Part shown: piece by piece, positions 62,888 through 64,000 of the stretch
How the letters are laid out: each line of letters begins with the position of its first letter
How positions within the stretch are numbered: the first letter of the stretch is position 1
From: Tersicoccus sp. Bi-70
GTDB lineage: Bacteria; Actinomycetota; Actinomycetes; Actinomycetales; Micrococcaceae
Assembly (NCBI RefSeq): GCF_001968825.1
Contig: NZ_MIEU01000002.1
Location: 124,001-188,000, forward strand
Direction of reading: 5' to 3'
Length of the DNA: 64,000 bases
Position numbers and translations under genes: made by a program
The notes under the pieces: generated by a model
The model's input: only the letters and a program-made list of their open reading frames with translations
Database searches by the model: none
Told to the model about the DNA's origin: nothing

Positions 62888-64000
62888 ATGTCCAACGATG
62901 CCTCCGTGCCCCCTGCCGCCACTCCTGCCGACCCCGCGAACGACGCTGCGAACGACCCCGCGACCGTGATCCACGCGCCCGCCGACGTCACCGCCGGCGC
63001 GTCGACCGCTCCCAACGCCTCTTCGGCCGGCCTGCCCGCCGTCACCGACGACACCCCGGTCCGCGTCCGGTTCTGCCCGTCGCCGACCGGAACGCCCCAC
63101 GTCGGGCTGATCCGTACCGCGCTGTTCAACTGGGCCTACGCCCGGCACACCGGCGGCACGCTCGTCTTCCGGATCGAGGACACCGACGCCGCCCGGGACA
63201 GCGAGGAGAGCTACCACCAGCTGCTCGAGGCACTGCGCTGGCTCGGCCTGGACTGGGACGAGGGCGTCGAGGTCGGCGGCCCGCACGGCCCGTACCGCCA
63301 GTCCCAGCGCGGCGACATCTACACCGCCGTGCTCGCGCAGCTGACCGAGGCCGGGCACCTCTACGAGTCGTTCTCGACGCCGGAGGAGATCGAGGCGCGG
63401 CACCGCGACGCCGGCCGCGACATCAAGCTCGGGTACGACAACCACGACCGCGACCTCACCGACGAGCAGCGCGCCGCCTTCCGCGCCGAGGGCCGCGAGC
63501 CCGTGCTGCGGCTGCGGATGCCGGAGGACGACATCACCTTCACCGACCTGGTCCGCGGGGAGATCACCTTCCGCGCCGGCTCCGTGCCGGACTTCGTCGT
63601 CGCCCGCGCCAACGGCAAGCCCCTCTACACGCTGGTCAACCCGCTGGACGACGCGCTGATGGGCATCACCCACGTGCTGCGCGGCGAGGACCTGCTCTCC
63701 TCCACGCCGCGGCAGATCGCGCTCTACCGGGCGCTGATCGACATCGGGGTCGCCTCGTACATGCCGCTGTTCGGCCACCTGCCCTATGTGATGGGGGAGA
63801 AGAACAAGAAGCTCTCCAAGCGGGACCCCGAGTCCAACCTCTTCCTGCACCGGGACCGCGGGTTCATCCCGGAGGGCCTGCTCAACTACCTGGCGCTGCT
63901 GGGCTGGTCCCTCTCGGCGGACGAGGACGTGTTCGGCGTCGATCAGTTCGTCGCCGCGTTCGACGTCCACGACGTGCTGCCCAACCCGGCTCGCTTCGAC
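62888..64000 (+). CDS. gltX: Glutamyl-tRNA synthetase (partial, runs off the window)
   Basis: The first 371 codons of the class I synthetase; the frame is open to the last base. The HIGH-type motif is HVGL at 71-74 in [21 protein letters not shown], and the KMSKS equivalent is KLSKR near 308. The family enzyme normally begins near [11 protein letters not shown], so the first 55 residues are an extra Ala/Pro/Asp-rich extension. The anticodon-binding domain lies outside the window. It is preceded by TAGACT. Confidence 0.95.
   Translation, partial: MSNDASVPPAATPADPANDAANDPATVIHAPADVTAGASTAPNASSAGLPAVTDDTPVRVRFCPSPTGTPHVGLIRTALFNWAYARHTGGTLVFRIEDTDAARDSEESYHQLLEALRWLGLDWDEGVEVGGPHGPYRQSQRGDIYTAVLAQLTEAGHLYESFSTPEEIEARHRDAGRDIKLGYDNHDRDLTDEQRAAFRAEGREPVLRLRMPEDDITFTDLVRGEITFRAGSVPDFVVARANGKPLYTLVNPLDDALMGITHVLRGEDLLSSTPRQIALYRALIDIGVASYMPLFGHLPYVMGEKNKKLSKRDPESNLFLHRDRGFIPEGLLNYLALLGWSLSADEDVFGVDQFVAAFDVHDVLPNPARFD

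Overview
The window is a 64 kb, very G+C-rich chromosome segment from an actinobacterium, most likely Micrococcales and close to Micrococcaceae (Kocuria/Arthrobacter/Micrococcus type). This rests on the gene order ilvD-ilvBNC-serA-metG-leuB-ilvE-FAH-gltX, the strong codon bias, TANNNT -10 elements placed for leaderless mRNAs, and the protein families present. It is inferred from content, not from a database match. There are no phage genes, transposases, rRNA genes or CRISPR arrays.

Layout. 0.1-3.3 kb: two MFS transporters, an MHS-type symporter behind a TetR-like operator and a 14-TM DHA2 drug exporter. 3.3-14.1 kb: a minus-strand catabolic locus for four-carbon sugars and sugar acids. It encodes a GntR/FCD regulator, an ACS-family MFS importer, a 34-residue membrane protein, an SDR, a 3-hydroxyacyl-CoA-dehydrogenase-type enzyme, a TIM-barrel isomerase, an L-threonate-dehydrogenase-like enzyme, a DUF1537 four-carbon acid-sugar kinase, a triose-phosphate-isomerase-like protein, an RpiB-like isomerase and a fused DhaK-DhaL kinase. 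Both promoters carry the same ATCCTA/TAGGAT palindrome over the -10 element. 15-21.7 kb: the homoprotocatechuate (4-hydroxyphenylacetate) meta-cleavage operon, with a fused FAH-RraA protein as its first gene and its own GntR regulator and palindrome. 21.9-30.6 kb: an alpha/beta hydrolase, a YihY/BrkB membrane protein, a transglutaminase-like protein, an RND permease with an overlapping MarR gene, and malate:quinone oxidoreductase.

30.7-39.5 kb: an oligopeptide/dipeptide ABC system (two binding lipoproteins, two permeases, one fused double ATPase). It is interrupted by an AbiEi/DUF559-type putative nuclease gene bracketed by two related long hairpins. 39.7-46.4 kb: tRNA-Leu(TAG), bcp peroxiredoxin, a MarR regulator, tRNA-Lys(CTT), nitronate monooxygenase, a PQQ-type sugar dehydrogenase lipoprotein, a 2-hydroxyacid dehydrogenase, an unrecognised protein and an MDR oxidoreductase. 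46.5-59.4 kb: branched-chain amino-acid biosynthesis (ilvD, an attenuator with leader peptide, ilvB, ilvN, ilvC, then leuB, ilvE), interspersed with serA, metG and a SipW-type signal peptidase with its probable substrate. 59.7-64 kb: secreted phospholipase A2-like protein, FAH-family hydrolase, a divergent LysE exporter/LysG regulator pair, and the start of gltX, which runs off the window.

The two catabolic loci probably feed central metabolism: tetroses to erythrose-4-phosphate or DHAP, aromatics to pyruvate and succinate semialdehyde. The most unusual items are the hairpin-bracketed nuclease gene, the C4 operon that has a DUF1537 kinase but no recognisable OtnC decarboxylase, the FAH-RraA fusion in a pathway lacking a separate hpaF, the tiny membrane protein, and the large set of leaderless promoters with a near-constant 6-nt spacing.
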